Positions 27,508-35,875 of a stretch of DNA of 64,000 nt are shown here, piece after piece. A model generated the notes under the pieces. The model saw nothing but the letters and a program-made list of their open reading frames with translations, was not told where the DNA came from and ran no database searches. Location of the stretch: positions 62,001 through 126,000 of the forward strand of contig JAUWAU010000015.1 in the NCBI GenBank assembly GCA_030601885.1. The letters are read 5' to 3'. This DNA comes from Armatimonadota bacterium. Lineage in GTDB: Bacteria > Armatimonadota > Zipacnadia > JAUWAU01. The stretch's first letter is position 1. Each line of letters starts with the position of its first letter. Made by a program: the position numbers and the translations under genes.

Positions 27508-28005
27508 CTAGCGCCTGTTCCACGTGCAACTTGCCCGTGTATCAGTGCTTGAGCTGCAGGCTAGCATAGCACGGCACCCCTCTGGGGTCAACGGGTCGCC
27601 GTTATTGATCGAATCACCCGGGATGAGAGGAAGGATGCGTTGACTGAGGGCTGGGGGTTCCGGCCCGGGGCCGTCGGGGAGCTCCGGTGGATCCGCGCTC
27701 GGCAGCTCCGAAGGATCGCCCACCAGAGCCGGACGGCGCGAATTGTGTCGCAGCCAGTCCCGGCACTTGTTTCGCGCGATGGCGAAAAGCCAGGGACTGA
27801 ACCGATCCCCATCACGGAGCTCCCCAATCCGGCTGAACGCCTCGACGAAACAGGTCTGCGCCACGTCCTCGGCCTCTTCGGCGTCGCCGATCGTGGAGAG
27901 GGCGATGCCGTACACGGAGCTCTGGTAGCTCGCCACCAGCTCGCCGAACGCCTCCGTGTCCCTCTCGCGGACCAGTCGGATGATCCCTTTCTCGGACGGG
28001 CTCAT
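27508..28005 (-). pseudogene. ECF sigma factor truncated after region 2
   Basis: From ATG 28005 (AGAGG upstream) the frame gives region 2 of an ECF sigma-70 factor: DTEAFGELVASYQSSVYGIA, DAEEAEDVAQTCFVEAFSRI, RFSPWLFAIARNKCRDWLRH. A Pro-rich linker (about residues 105-120) follows. Then the sequence turns into unrelated residues (RILPLIPGDSINNGDPLTP...) and stops; region 4, which binds the -35 element, is absent. The lost part coincides with the edge of the SIR2 island, and the SIR2 promoter lies in the tail of this frame. It is probably non-functional. Confidence 0.75.
27563..27591 (-). promoter_or_regulatory. Sigma-70-type promoter of the SIR2-TPR-PIN operon
   Basis: On the minus strand TTGACC (27586-27591) and TATGCT (27563-27568) are separated by exactly 17 bases. 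Transcription would start near 27556, about 80 bases before ATG 27475. The site lies inside the 3' tail of the truncated sigma gene, so the island brings its own promoter. Confidence 0.65.
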
Positions 28006-28099
28006 ACCATCGCGCCTCTGGTGTTGGCGATCCTGTAGCATAGTCGTTTAGCAGCCCTGCGACGTTACAAAAAGTTTCACGGACAAGTGGCGTGTGCCC

Positions 28100-28175
28100 T
28101 GCGAGGCAGTGGTCAGTGGTCAGCAAAGACAACGGCGACGACAAAGGCGGCGGGGTTAGGCAGCCTCGCCCTACA
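28100..28175. repeat. Composite interspersed repeat (GTCAGTGG run plus TAGGGC palindrome)
   Basis: GTGGTCAGTGGTCAG (about 28107-28121) is followed by GACAAAGGCGGCGGGG-TTAGGCAGCCTCGCCCTAC (to 28174). In reverse the latter reads GTAGGGCGAGGCTGCC...CCGCCTTTG, a diverged copy of the 19906/30631/63290 element. It fills the gap between the truncated sigma gene and the DUF6785-type gene. Confidence 0.6.
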
Positions 28176-28186
28176 GTAAACGCGGG

Positions 28187-30151
28187 CTAGCCGGGGCAGA
28201 AGTCGTAGGTGCGCTGTTGGAGGATGACGCTGAGGGCGCTCCAGAAGGCGCCGACGCAGTACTCGCCGAGGACGACGCCCATCATGAAGGGGATGATGCG
28301 GGCATACGTCTTGTAGCCGCCCCAGCGCAGAATGACCAGCTTCATGAGCCAGCTAATGAGCATGCACAACCAGAAGTAGTCCACGCCGAAGTTCATGCCG
28401 AGAGCGTAGCCGGCGGGGTGGAACGGCCACCAGGTGTAGCGCATGCGCATGAGCGTCAGGAATGCGGTGAAGACGGCCCCGACGCCCATGAAGGCGATTC
28501 CCGGGTAGTTGGGCGGCTGCGGGTTGCCGAGGCGGGAGGCGAGCTCGCGCCACTGGCCCCAGTTGTGCATGGTCATGCGGTTGTCGCCGTAGCCGAAGGT
28601 GAGGTGCACGGCAGCCCAGTAGCTGGCGATGCCGCCGAGCAGGAAGGCCAGCGCCATGGCCCAGCCGAGCTGCTTGGGGTCCATGCCGGCGACCTCGCCC
28701 ATCTTGAAGGCCTCGAGCTGATGGGGCATGGGCTGCGTGCGGTAGCCGCGCCCGGCGAACCAGTAGAACAGCGGCGCCATCACGAGGTTCTTCGTGCCGA
28801 CGGCCGCCTCCCCGGTGAACTGGGTGATCCAACTGGCCGGGTTCATATTGCCGACCATCTCGTGGGCCGGGGGGCCGAGCTCAGCGCGCATGCGGGTGAT
28901 GGCGGTGGCGAGCATGAGGTAGAGGGCGAAGAAGACGAGCAGGTAGGGGAGGGTCATTCCGGCCTTGAGACAGAAGGCGATCATGAAGGCGATCCCGACG
29001 CCTATGCCGGCAAAGGCGACGCGGTGGCTCATGAGCTCGCCGGTGGCGTCCGTCTCGAGGCGGCCGGCGATGGCGCGTCTGAGGAGGTCCTTGAAGTGTG
29101 CGCGGCCCATGTAGATGCCGTAGGCGAACAGAGTCATCCATCCGCCGAAGCACTGCTGCTCCCGATACGGCAGGAGCGGCAGACGAGGAATGGCCACGGC
29201 GGCGCCGAGCACCTGGGAGAGCTTCCGAAATACGAAGAAGAACCAGATGGAGAACGACAGATCCAGTGGCAGGAAGAAGCCCAGGGCGATGATGAACGGG
29301 TACAGGGGCATCCAGATGTCGCCCGCGGCGCTCCACGGGAGGCCCCATTGGCGCATGCGTATCCAGTGCTCCTGGTCGTTGTGGCGCACCTTGATGATCG
29401 GGAACACGGGCCAGAAGAAGTGGAGGCCGTTGTAGAGGTCCAAGAGGGCAGCCGACCCGAAGCCGACCCACATGACCTTGTTGCGCCATATGGGCGCGGC
29501 GCCGCCCTTCTCCGTGATGGCCAGAGGGATCTGGACGATGGGATAGCCGAGCTTCTCGTGCTCGGTCCATTGCCGCCGCACCAGCACGCAGATGCACACC
29601 AGCACGAGGCCGAGGGCCAGGATGAAGCCACACCACCACAGTATCGGCGGGAGGAACGCGCGCATGTGCTCGGGCGTGTAGAGCGTGGAGCCGCCCTCGT
29701 GGAAGGCCTCGATGATCTTTGGGTCCTTCACCGTCAGCCACTCCGGGATGTCCTTGTGGAAGAGCTCCTCCCACCGGTTCGACTCGTCGGCGAACCACCA
29801 GGGGAAGGTCAGCCCTGGAATGCCAAGCTGCAGCGAATCGTGGCCGGCGAGGGCGGAGGCGATGGCCACCATGATGTAGATGGTGACGAATTCGGGCTGT
29901 GTAAGGGCCTTGTGGGGGGCGACTCTGCGGATGAGGGAGTTGATGACGAGCAGAATGAGGAGGCTGAAGACGACGTTCCACATCAGGGAGATCGCCGTGG
30001 GATGCGCCCAGTGGAGGATGCCCTCAACGTCCATGATCCAATAGCAGTTAAGGAAGATGAGTACGGAGCCGATGGCAACAGCGCGGAAGGTGAGGCCGGG
30101 ACGAGGCCGCTGAGGCTGTTGCTCGGCGGATATGTGGCTCAGGTCTTGCAT
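28187..30151 (-). CDS. Polytopic membrane protein of the DUF6785/DUF6784 type
   Basis: This 654-residue protein has about 12-14 hydrophobic helices (AIGSVLIFLNCYWIMDVEG, ISLMWNVVFSLLILLVINSL, PILWWCGFILALGLVLVCI and others). Conserved polar loops such as ALTQPEFVTIYIMVAIASAL, GTPGLTFPWWF-like LGIPGLTFPWWF, RMRAELGPPAHEMV and MHNWGQWRELASRLG mark a large family of unknown function (DUF6785 with DUF6784). It is abundant in Armatimonadota, Planctomycetota and Lentisphaerota genomes, and the architecture recalls oligopeptide-transporter-like proteins. A transport role, perhaps for sugars, is inference. No ribosome site is visible before ATG 30151. Confidence 0.75.
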   Translation of the reverse strand: MQDLSHISAEQQPQRPRPGLTFRAVAIGSVLIFLNCYWIMDVEGILHWAHPTAISLMWNVVFSLLILLVINSLIRRVAPHKALTQPEFVTIYIMVAIASALAGHDSLQLGIPGLTFPWWFADESNRWEELFHKDIPEWLTVKDPKIIEAFHEGGSTLYTPEHMRAFLPPILWWCGFILALGLVLVCICVLVRRQWTEHEKLGYPIVQIPLAITEKGGAAPIWRNKVMWVGFGSAALLDLYNGLHFFWPVFPIIKVRHNDQEHWIRMRQWGLPWSAAGDIWMPLYPFIIALGFFLPLDLSFSIWFFFVFRKLSQVLGAAVAIPRLPLLPYREQQCFGGWMTLFAYGIYMGRAHFKDLLRRAIAGRLETDATGELMSHRVAFAGIGVGIAFMIAFCLKAGMTLPYLLVFFALYLMLATAITRMRAELGPPAHEMVGNMNPASWITQFTGEAAVGTKNLVMAPLFYWFAGRGYRTQPMPHQLEAFKMGEVAGMDPKQLGWAMALAFLLGGIASYWAAVHLTFGYGDNRMTMHNWGQWRELASRLGNPQPPNYPGIAFMGVGAVFTAFLTLMRMRYTWWPFHPAGYALGMNFGVDYFWLCMLISWLMKLVILRWGGYKTYARIIPFMMGVVLGEYCVGAFWSALSVILQQRTYDFCPG

Positions 30152-30214
30152 GGAGGGCAGGACGATCAGGCTGTTTGAACGGAAGGTGGTTCGCTCCCAG
30201 GAGGCACTCGTCCT

Positions 30215-30598
30215 TCACGCTGCGGCGCCGGCAGCGGCCCTCTGCACGGGTCGCGTGGCGATGACGTTGGCGCCCGTGCCGAGAATGTCGGCAACGACGA
30301 CGTCACCCAACGCCACGGGCGCCCTCATCCGCGCCCGCGACAGCTCCCGGGCGCAGATCAGAAGCTGATCCTTGCGTATACGGCGGTCGGTCTTGACGGG
30401 CAGACGGGCCAGCTCACCCCCATCCACGGCCACAGTGGCGGTAAGAATGCGCTCGGGACTGAGGCATTCCTTGGCCGCGTACTCATCGCCTCTGGCGCAC
30501 TCGCTGCCGGACACACTGACGATCTCCGCGTCCTTGTGGCGCACGAGCACTTTGCAGCCAACCGGGCAGATTACGCAGATGATTTCGGATTCGGGCAT
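30215..30598 (-). CDS. DUF1667 protein, cysteine-rich redox partner
   Basis: This 127-residue protein matches DUF1667: IICVICPVGCKVLV with a CxxCxxxC cluster near the start, SGSECARGDEYAAKEC, then ERILTATVAVDGGELARLPVKTDRRIRKDQL. DUF1667 proteins usually lie beside an FAD dehydrogenase and an NADH-dependent oxidoreductase of glycerol-3-phosphate type and may hold an iron-sulphur site. Here those partners are not adjacent; the neighbours are a membrane protein and a siroheme gene. ATG 30598 is preferred to a TTG three codons earlier. Confidence 0.85.
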   Translation of the reverse strand: MPESEIICVICPVGCKVLVRHKDAEIVSVSGSECARGDEYAAKECLSPERILTATVAVDGGELARLPVKTDRRIRKDQLLICARELSRARMRAPVALGDVVVADILGTGANVIATRPVQRAAAGAAA

Positions 30599-30612
30599 CG
30601 TGGACAAAGGAA

Positions 30613-30666
30613 GTTGTCAGTTGTTAGTTGGCAAAGGCCGGCGGGGATGGGCATCCCTGCCCTACA
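30613..30666 (-). repeat. Composite repeat: GTTGTCAGTTGTTAGTTG plus TAGGGC palindrome
   Basis: The reverse strand reads GTGTAGGGCAGGGATGCCC then ATCCCCGCCGGCCTTTGCC and CAACTAACAACTGACAAC. The TAG at its start is the stop codon of the siroheme gene ending at 30662. It is a close copy of the 63290 and 19906 elements. Confidence 0.75.
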
Positions 30667-31315
30667 CTTTGGTGTCAGTACGGCGATTCAGGATGTCCTC
30701 AAGGGCTTGGCGCGCCTGCTCTGGGTCGCCGGCGGCGAGGAGCTCGAGGGCGTCGGAGGCAAGCATCTCCCGCCACACCCGCTGCCGCTGGGCCTCCGAG
30801 GACACGGCTGCCATCACTCGTGGTCGCAGCTCGCCCAGGAGATGGGCAAAAGCCCCGTACTCGCTGCCGTATTGGCTCTGCAGCTCCTCACGGATCCGTC
30901 TCGCCAAGGCCGGGCTCTTCCCCCCGGTCGAGATGGCGATCATGACGTCCCCGCGCCGCACCACCGCCGGGACGAAAAAGCTGCACAGCTCCGGCTCATC
31001 AACGACGTTGACGAGAATGCCGCGCGCGTTGGCCGCCTCCGATACAGTCGCGTTCACCGCCGGCGCATCGGTCGCCGCGATGGCCAGCAGGGCGCCTTGG
31101 AGATCCGCCGGCTCGAAGCCCTTGCCGCGATGCTCGATCTCACCGGCAGCCTTTCGCGCCGCGAGCGCGTCACACAGCTCGGGCGCGACCACGACCACCT
31201 CCGCTCCGGCCGCCAGCAAAGCATCCACCTTCCGCGCCGCCACAACCCCACCGCCGACGACGACGCATTTCCTGCCGACCACCTTAAGCGTGATGGGATA
31301 CACGGCTGGAAGCAT
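30662..31315 (-). CDS. Precorrin-2 dehydrogenase/sirohydrochlorin ferrochelatase (siroheme synthase N-terminal type)
   Basis: This 217-residue protein has the NAD-binding fold VVGRKCVVVGGGVVAARKVDALLAAGA, then RGILVNVVDEPELCSFFVPAVVRRGDVMIAISTGGKSPALARRIREEL, the signature of the CysG N-terminal/Met8p family. It oxidises precorrin-2 to sirohydrochlorin and may insert iron to form siroheme. ATG 31315 has CAGGAG five bases upstream; the open frame before it is not needed. The cobA-hemD fusion at 38053 would supply precorrin-2. The stop codon lies in a dispersed repeat. Confidence 0.92.
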   Translation of the reverse strand: MLPAVYPITLKVVGRKCVVVGGGVVAARKVDALLAAGAEVVVVAPELCDALAARKAAGEIEHRGKGFEPADLQGALLAIAATDAPAVNATVSEAANARGILVNVVDEPELCSFFVPAVVRRGDVMIAISTGGKSPALARRIREELQSQYGSEYGAFAHLLGELRPRVMAAVSSEAQRQRVWREMLASDALELLAAGDPEQARQALEDILNRRTDTKV

Positions 31316-31461
31316 AGGCTCCTGCGGGACCGGTGTCAAGCGAGGTGACCGGGTGGTGGGCATGTCCCCGCACGCGGGCTGACACAACTGCTGCTTGGGC
31401 GAGCCGCACCTTCTCCGCTGCGGTGGCCGCGTCCGGTTTTCTCCCCTACCGGCCGGCTCTA

Positions 31462-33000
31462 TCACCCCGTCGGCGCGTCGAGAAGTTGTACCTGTATCCC
31501 GACCTTCTTGGCGGCGTATGCCACTTCCCTCGTATAGTCCCCATAGGCGATCATGCAGTGGAAGCCTCTGAGATTCTCGATCACCTCGTCGGCATCGGCG
31601 GCGAGCTTCACCTCGACCTGCGAGCGGCAGATGGGCAAGAACGGGGTGCGCGTGATCTTCCCCCTGAGCGCCAGCCAGCGTTTCGCCTCGAAATCCGGCT
31701 TGATGATGGTCAGGAGTCGGCCTTTGCGAAAGTGCACCTTGGGTGCTGCGCCGTGATCCGACTCGAAGTGGGTCACGATCTTGGCCGGCTCTCGCACTTT
31801 TCCATTCATGCGACGCGGGGCGCTGCAGTGTGCGAACAGCATGCGGCCCTCATGGGGGTATGTCGGGTTGCACAGGAACGTGGGCGTGCCGGAGATGAAG
31901 TGCAACAGGATACCCGACGGGATCACGACGAAGTCAGACTCGCAGTACGCCATGTAGCCGGCGTCGTTGAGCAGGCTCAGTGTCAGGCACGGCAGTATTC
32001 CAGCATAACTGGCCATGCAGCCTCGGACAGTGATCGCGTAGGCATCCGACTTTCTCATCACATCTTTGAAGATCTCACTCAGAAGAAAGCTCTCCGCGAC
32101 GGCCTCTTTGGTGGTATGCAGCGTCACGCTGCTCCCGCGGAGGTAGCGCCGGGCATCCCCGGTGCACTGGGACATCAGCGGCTCGTCCTGCCGTCCGGCT
32201 TCGATCATCGACCTTAGCTCGGGGATGGGGATGGTCACCATGTCGAGCTGCCACCGCTCGCGGGCCAGCTCCGGTGCTGTAGGGCACGACCACCCACCGG
32301 GGCCGCCGATGGCGACGATCCGCCGGCCCACAGTGTTCTTGAGGCCGTAGAGCGCCCGGAGGCGCCAAAGAATCTCGTCCGCGTTATCGACGACCACATC
32401 GTGCTCATCCACGGCAGCTTGCGCAATGTGATCTGTGTGCCTTCGCAGGAACCTGGCGCTGACGATCTCGTGCCACAGGTAATAGGGACCTGTATCCTGC
32501 CTGACGAAAATGATGAGTGGCTTCCCGCAAGCCCCGAGCGCTTCGAGCAGATCCGTCCGCCCACCCGCAGCGTAGATCAGAAGTACGTCGGCATCGAGCC
32601 CTCGGAGGGCCGCGGCCCCCTCTGGATCCGTCAGCTTGACCAGGGGCAGCATGCGCACGCCGAAGTCGGCCGACGTGCAGAGCTGATCCAGGTCTTTGCG
32701 AATGCGCTCCGCCTCTTGCGTCACAGCCTCCTCCGTCTGGACGCCGCCCCAGGATCGCCAGCTTCTGGCTTCTCGGCGACGCGGAAGGCTGTACGTCAGC
32801 ACAGGCTGCACGACCAGGCTGCTGGCGCCGCGGCGCATGTCGGGGGGCTCTCCCTGTTTGACTGCCCCGAGCGCGGCCGTTACGCCCTGCTCCCAGCTCC
32901 CGGCCACGGCAGCCACACCGACAGCTGCGCCTGCCCGCAGCAAGCGCCGACGCGTCAGCATCACTCGCTCATCGCGCTCCTGTCGTGCCTCGCTTATCAT
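31462..33000 (-). CDS. Tat-exported protein of uncertain family, sugar-isomerase-like fold
   Basis: This 512-residue protein carries a twin-arginine signal (TRRRLLRAGAAVGVAAVAG). The mature part has alternating alpha/beta segments: LRGLDADVLLIYAAGGRTDLL, KPLIIFVRQDTGPYYLWHEI, GRRIVAIGGPGGW, and in the C-terminal half GYMAYCESDFVVIPSGILLHFISGTPTFLCNPTYPHEG with metal-ligand-like Glu/Asp/His. This layout recalls L-fucose/L-arabinose isomerase-fold proteins, but no exact family was recognised. Export through Tat suggests a folded, cofactor-bound enzyme. Start 33000 has GAGGTG upstream. It is divergent from the resB operon. Confidence 0.6.
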   Translation of the reverse strand: MISEARQERDERVMLTRRRLLRAGAAVGVAAVAGSWEQGVTAALGAVKQGEPPDMRRGASSLVVQPVLTYSLPRRREARSWRSWGGVQTEEAVTQEAERIRKDLDQLCTSADFGVRMLPLVKLTDPEGAAALRGLDADVLLIYAAGGRTDLLEALGACGKPLIIFVRQDTGPYYLWHEIVSARFLRRHTDHIAQAAVDEHDVVVDNADEILWRLRALYGLKNTVGRRIVAIGGPGGWSCPTAPELARERWQLDMVTIPIPELRSMIEAGRQDEPLMSQCTGDARRYLRGSSVTLHTTKEAVAESFLLSEIFKDVMRKSDAYAITVRGCMASYAGILPCLTLSLLNDAGYMAYCESDFVVIPSGILLHFISGTPTFLCNPTYPHEGRMLFAHCSAPRRMNGKVREPAKIVTHFESDHGAAPKVHFRKGRLLTIIKPDFEAKRWLALRGKITRTPFLPICRSQVEVKLAADADEVIENLRGFHCMIAYGDYTREVAYAAKKVGIQVQLLDAPTG

Positions 33001-33217
33001 GATCACACCTCGGTGGCCTGCTGCCAGGATGATATGCTCTAACCTACGCCACCATGACCTATTCCGCGCAGCCGGCTCCAAGTCGCTATCGGTTCCTCGG
33101 CTTCCACAATGCACCGGCCAATGCCTGCCTCCGTCCCCAGTCCGATCGATGGATGCGAAGCCGGTTTGCGCAGCAGAGTGCACCGGGTGGACAACTCGTC
33201 ATTCGTCACGAATATCG

Positions 33218-33247
33218 TTGACACAGCATGACCCACTGAACTATAGT
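33218..33247 (+). promoter_or_regulatory. Sigma-70-type promoter of the resB-ccsA-hemA operon
   Basis: TTGACA (33218-33223) and TATAGT (33242-33247) are 18 bases apart. Transcription would start near 33254, about 57 bases before ATG 33311. It lies in the 310-base divergent gap to the Tat-exported protein gene. Confidence 0.65.
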
Positions 33248-33310
33248 GGCTGGTGTCGCCCCGCATCAGTGCTGCTGGTGCGGGGCACGAATCACTCAGT
33301 GGGGCCGTAT

Positions 33311-34933
33311 ATGGGCAAATCCAAGCGACGAACCGATCATTCTCCGGAGTCCCACGAGGGCTCGCGGGCTCCCCGCGACGTGGGCCTGCTCGCCAGTGCA
33401 TGGCACACGCTTAGCTCCATGCGGCTGGCGGTGACCGTGCTCATCATATTCGCCATCGCCTCCCTGCTTGGCGCCGTCCTGCCGCAGCAGGGCATCTCGG
33501 GGCCACCCGGCGACGACGTGATCCGCGCCGTGTACCTGCAGAAGTACGGGGGCACGTTCGGTCGCCTGATGCTGGCCGCTAGCCTGCACAATGTATATCG
33601 GTCGTTGTGGTATCTGGCGCTGCTGTTCCTGTTGTGCCTCAGTACGTTCGCATGCGCCTGCAAGTCCACGCCGCGCGCGCGGCGCCGCATGGGACTGCCG
33701 GCTGGGGATGTGATGCGCGAGGATGTGCTCCGCATGAGGCAACACCAGGAGGCGACGTCGCACATAGCAGTGGCCGATGCAGTCGATCGGGCCTCCGCTG
33801 CGCTGCGCAGACTCGGGTACGCGCTGCGGTCGGGGACGACCGCACGACAGCAGCGGGGCAAGGACGATAGTGGATGGCTGGTGGGGCGCAAGTTACGCTG
33901 GACGGCTTGGGCCTCGCCGATACTGCACTTCAGCCTCCTGCTCATCGTCGTCGGCGGCGTGGTCGGACTTCTGCCCGGCGTCGGCTTCCGCGATCGGCTG
34001 CCCCTCGTTGAGGGGGAGACGTACGATGGCCAGGCTCCGCCATCTGCTCCGATCCCCGGGCATCCGACCGAGGTGAAACGGGCGCAGTTTGACTTCGAGC
34101 TCACGCTGCGATCCTTCGACATGACGTACTACCCGGACGGAGCGGTCGAGGAGTATGCGAGCAACATCGTGGTGACGCGAAACGGTGAGCAGATTGCAGA
34201 GAAGCGCGTCAGGGTGAACCATCCGCTGAGAGTAGGCGGTGTCAACTTCTACCAGAGCAGTTGGGATCTTGAGAGCGTGGTCGTGTCGGTGCGGGCAGCA
34301 GATGGGACCGAGGAACTGCTTGAGTTCCCGCTGCAGCCCACACAGGACCACATGGGGCGCCGCGCATGGCTCGTGCCCATTACCAGCAGCATCGAGGAGG
34401 CGCTCGAACCGGTGCCCTCGACGGGCTGGACGGTTTTCTGCCATGGGTTTTGGCACGACTATACCATCATGCGCGGGGACGAGATGATTCGGAGTGGAGA
34501 CGCCGAGGGCGGAGACATAGTGGTGAACTTCACCGAGTTTCCGCGAAACCCCGCAGTGAGCCTCATCGTGTATCCCGACTTCGAGGGCGACAAGCAGCGA
34601 TTCGAGAACCTCGGAACGGTCACGACGCATGAGGAGCAATCCTACGGGGGCCACAGCTTCCGCTTGGCAGGCGTCAAGAAGGTGAGCATCCTGGACGTGC
34701 GCAAGGATCCCGGTGTGCCGCTGCTGTACGCCGGCTTCGCGGGGGTGACGCTGGCCATGATGGTTGCGCTGTACCTGGCGCCGCGCACGGTCCGGCTTCA
34801 CATCAGCCGCAAGCGCGGCGCCACACACGCCGCCATGGGCGGCACCGGCTCAACAGGCGACTTCGGCCGTGAGTTTGCTGCTCTCGCCGAAGCACTGGAG
34901 GCCGGCGCGCCCGAGCCCCGCGCCGACCAGTAG
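33311..34933 (+). CDS. resB: Cytochrome c biogenesis protein ResB/Ccs1
   Basis: This 540-residue membrane protein matches ResB: an N-terminal SMRLAVTVLIIFAIASLLGAVLPQ helix, SLWYLALLFLLCLSTFACA, and a third helix (WASPILHFSLLLIVVGGVVGL). A large extracytoplasmic domain follows (DFELTLRSFDMTYYPDGAVEEYASNI, HPLRVGGVNFYQSSWDLES), with a last helix LLYAGFAGVTLAMMVALYLA. With CcsA it forms system II, which carries haem across the membrane and attaches it to apocytochrome c. ATG 33311 follows the promoter at 33218. ccsA begins 40 bases downstream. Residues after the last helix form a polar tail. Confidence 0.92.
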   Translation: MGKSKRRTDHSPESHEGSRAPRDVGLLASAWHTLSSMRLAVTVLIIFAIASLLGAVLPQQGISGPPGDDVIRAVYLQKYGGTFGRLMLAASLHNVYRSLWYLALLFLLCLSTFACACKSTPRARRRMGLPAGDVMREDVLRMRQHQEATSHIAVADAVDRASAALRRLGYALRSGTTARQQRGKDDSGWLVGRKLRWTAWASPILHFSLLLIVVGGVVGLLPGVGFRDRLPLVEGETYDGQAPPSAPIPGHPTEVKRAQFDFELTLRSFDMTYYPDGAVEEYASNIVVTRNGEQIAEKRVRVNHPLRVGGVNFYQSSWDLESVVVSVRAADGTEELLEFPLQPTQDHMGRRAWLVPITSSIEEALEPVPSTGWTVFCHGFWHDYTIMRGDEMIRSGDAEGGDIVVNFTEFPRNPAVSLIVYPDFEGDKQRFENLGTVTTHEEQSYGGHSFRLAGVKKVSILDVRKDPGVPLLYAGFAGVTLAMMVALYLAPRTVRLHISRKRGATHAAMGGTGSTGDFGREFAALAEALEAGAPEPRADQ

Positions 34934-34973
34934 GAATACAGCTTGCCTGACGGCACCCGAGGAGGCAGGGCCG

Positions 34974-35813
34974 TTGGAATACGCCGAACTGCTGCTGACA
35001 ACCATCTCGACCCTCCTCTTCGCGGCAGCGTGCTGCGGGTATGCTCTGTACGTTGTAATGAGCCATGTCAAGCCGATAGGCTGGTTCGCCACCGGGGCAG
35101 CGTGGCTGGGGCTGGGCCTCAATACCGTGGCGCTCGTGCTGCACGGGATGGCGGAGGGGCGCCTGCCGCTCACGAGCGGGTACGACTTCGCCATGTTGTT
35201 CGCCTGGGGCATCGTGGCGGCCTATCTAGTCGTCGAGATCGTGACGCGGCAGCGGACGCTGGGCGGCATTCCACTGCTGCTTGCCGTCGGCCTGCATCTG
35301 TATGGGCGGCATATGTTCGGCACCGAGCCGCAAGTGCATCTGCCCCCGGCGTTGAAGAACCCGTTCTGGCTGACGGTGCACGTGATCGTGGCCGTTGTGG
35401 CATACGGGGTGCTGGCGGTGTCCTTCGCCACGGCCATAATGTACCTCATGCGCCGCTGGAGCGACAAGCATTCGTGGGAGTGGCTGACCCGGCGCATCCC
35501 GGAACAGAGGTGGCTGGACGTGGTGACGTACCGGGTGGTCGGCTTCGCCTTCCCGTTCCTCACGCTCGTGGTTATCACTGGCGCGATCTGGGCAGACACA
35601 GCGTGGGGACGTCCGTGGGGCTGGGACCCCAAGGAGACGCTGTCCCTGGTGTCGTGGGCCTTCTATGCGCTGTACCTGCACGCACGACTGCTGAGCGGCT
35701 GGCGGGGCCTCGGCACCGCCATCTGTGCCATCGTCGGATTCCTGGCCGTGGTTTTCTGTTACGTGGGACCCAACTACCTCCCGGGCCTCCATAGCTATCA
35801 AGTATCCCAGTAG
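34974..35813 (+). CDS. ccsA: Cytochrome c biogenesis protein CcsA/ResC
   Basis: This 279-residue protein has about eight membrane helices and the haem-handling motif WGRPWGWDPKETLSLVSW (the WWD-type region) near residue 215. His residues in VLHGMAEG, TVHVIVAVVAYG and YLHARLLSGW suit haem ligands. No ATG fits: TTG 34974, with GAGGAGG nine bases upstream, is the best start. It pairs with the ResB gene just before it. Confidence 0.92.
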   Translation: MEYAELLLTTISTLLFAAACCGYALYVVMSHVKPIGWFATGAAWLGLGLNTVALVLHGMAEGRLPLTSGYDFAMLFAWGIVAAYLVVEIVTRQRTLGGIPLLLAVGLHLYGRHMFGTEPQVHLPPALKNPFWLTVHVIVAVVAYGVLAVSFATAIMYLMRRWSDKHSWEWLTRRIPEQRWLDVVTYRVVGFAFPFLTLVVITGAIWADTAWGRPWGWDPKETLSLVSWAFYALYLHARLLSGWRGLGTAICAIVGFLAVVFCYVGPNYLPGLHSYQVSQ

Positions 35814-35875
35814 GGGAGCAGCTCCAGTGGTCGGCAAGACCGCACTGCTCCGTCTTCCCAGTAGAAGCGTCCGCG

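Noticed and set aside
28217..30178. A 653-codon open frame on the plus strand opposite the DUF6785-type gene
   Set aside because: It is very rich in Glu, Gly, His and Arg with no motif, and mirrors the high-GC membrane gene on the other strand; an antisense artefact.
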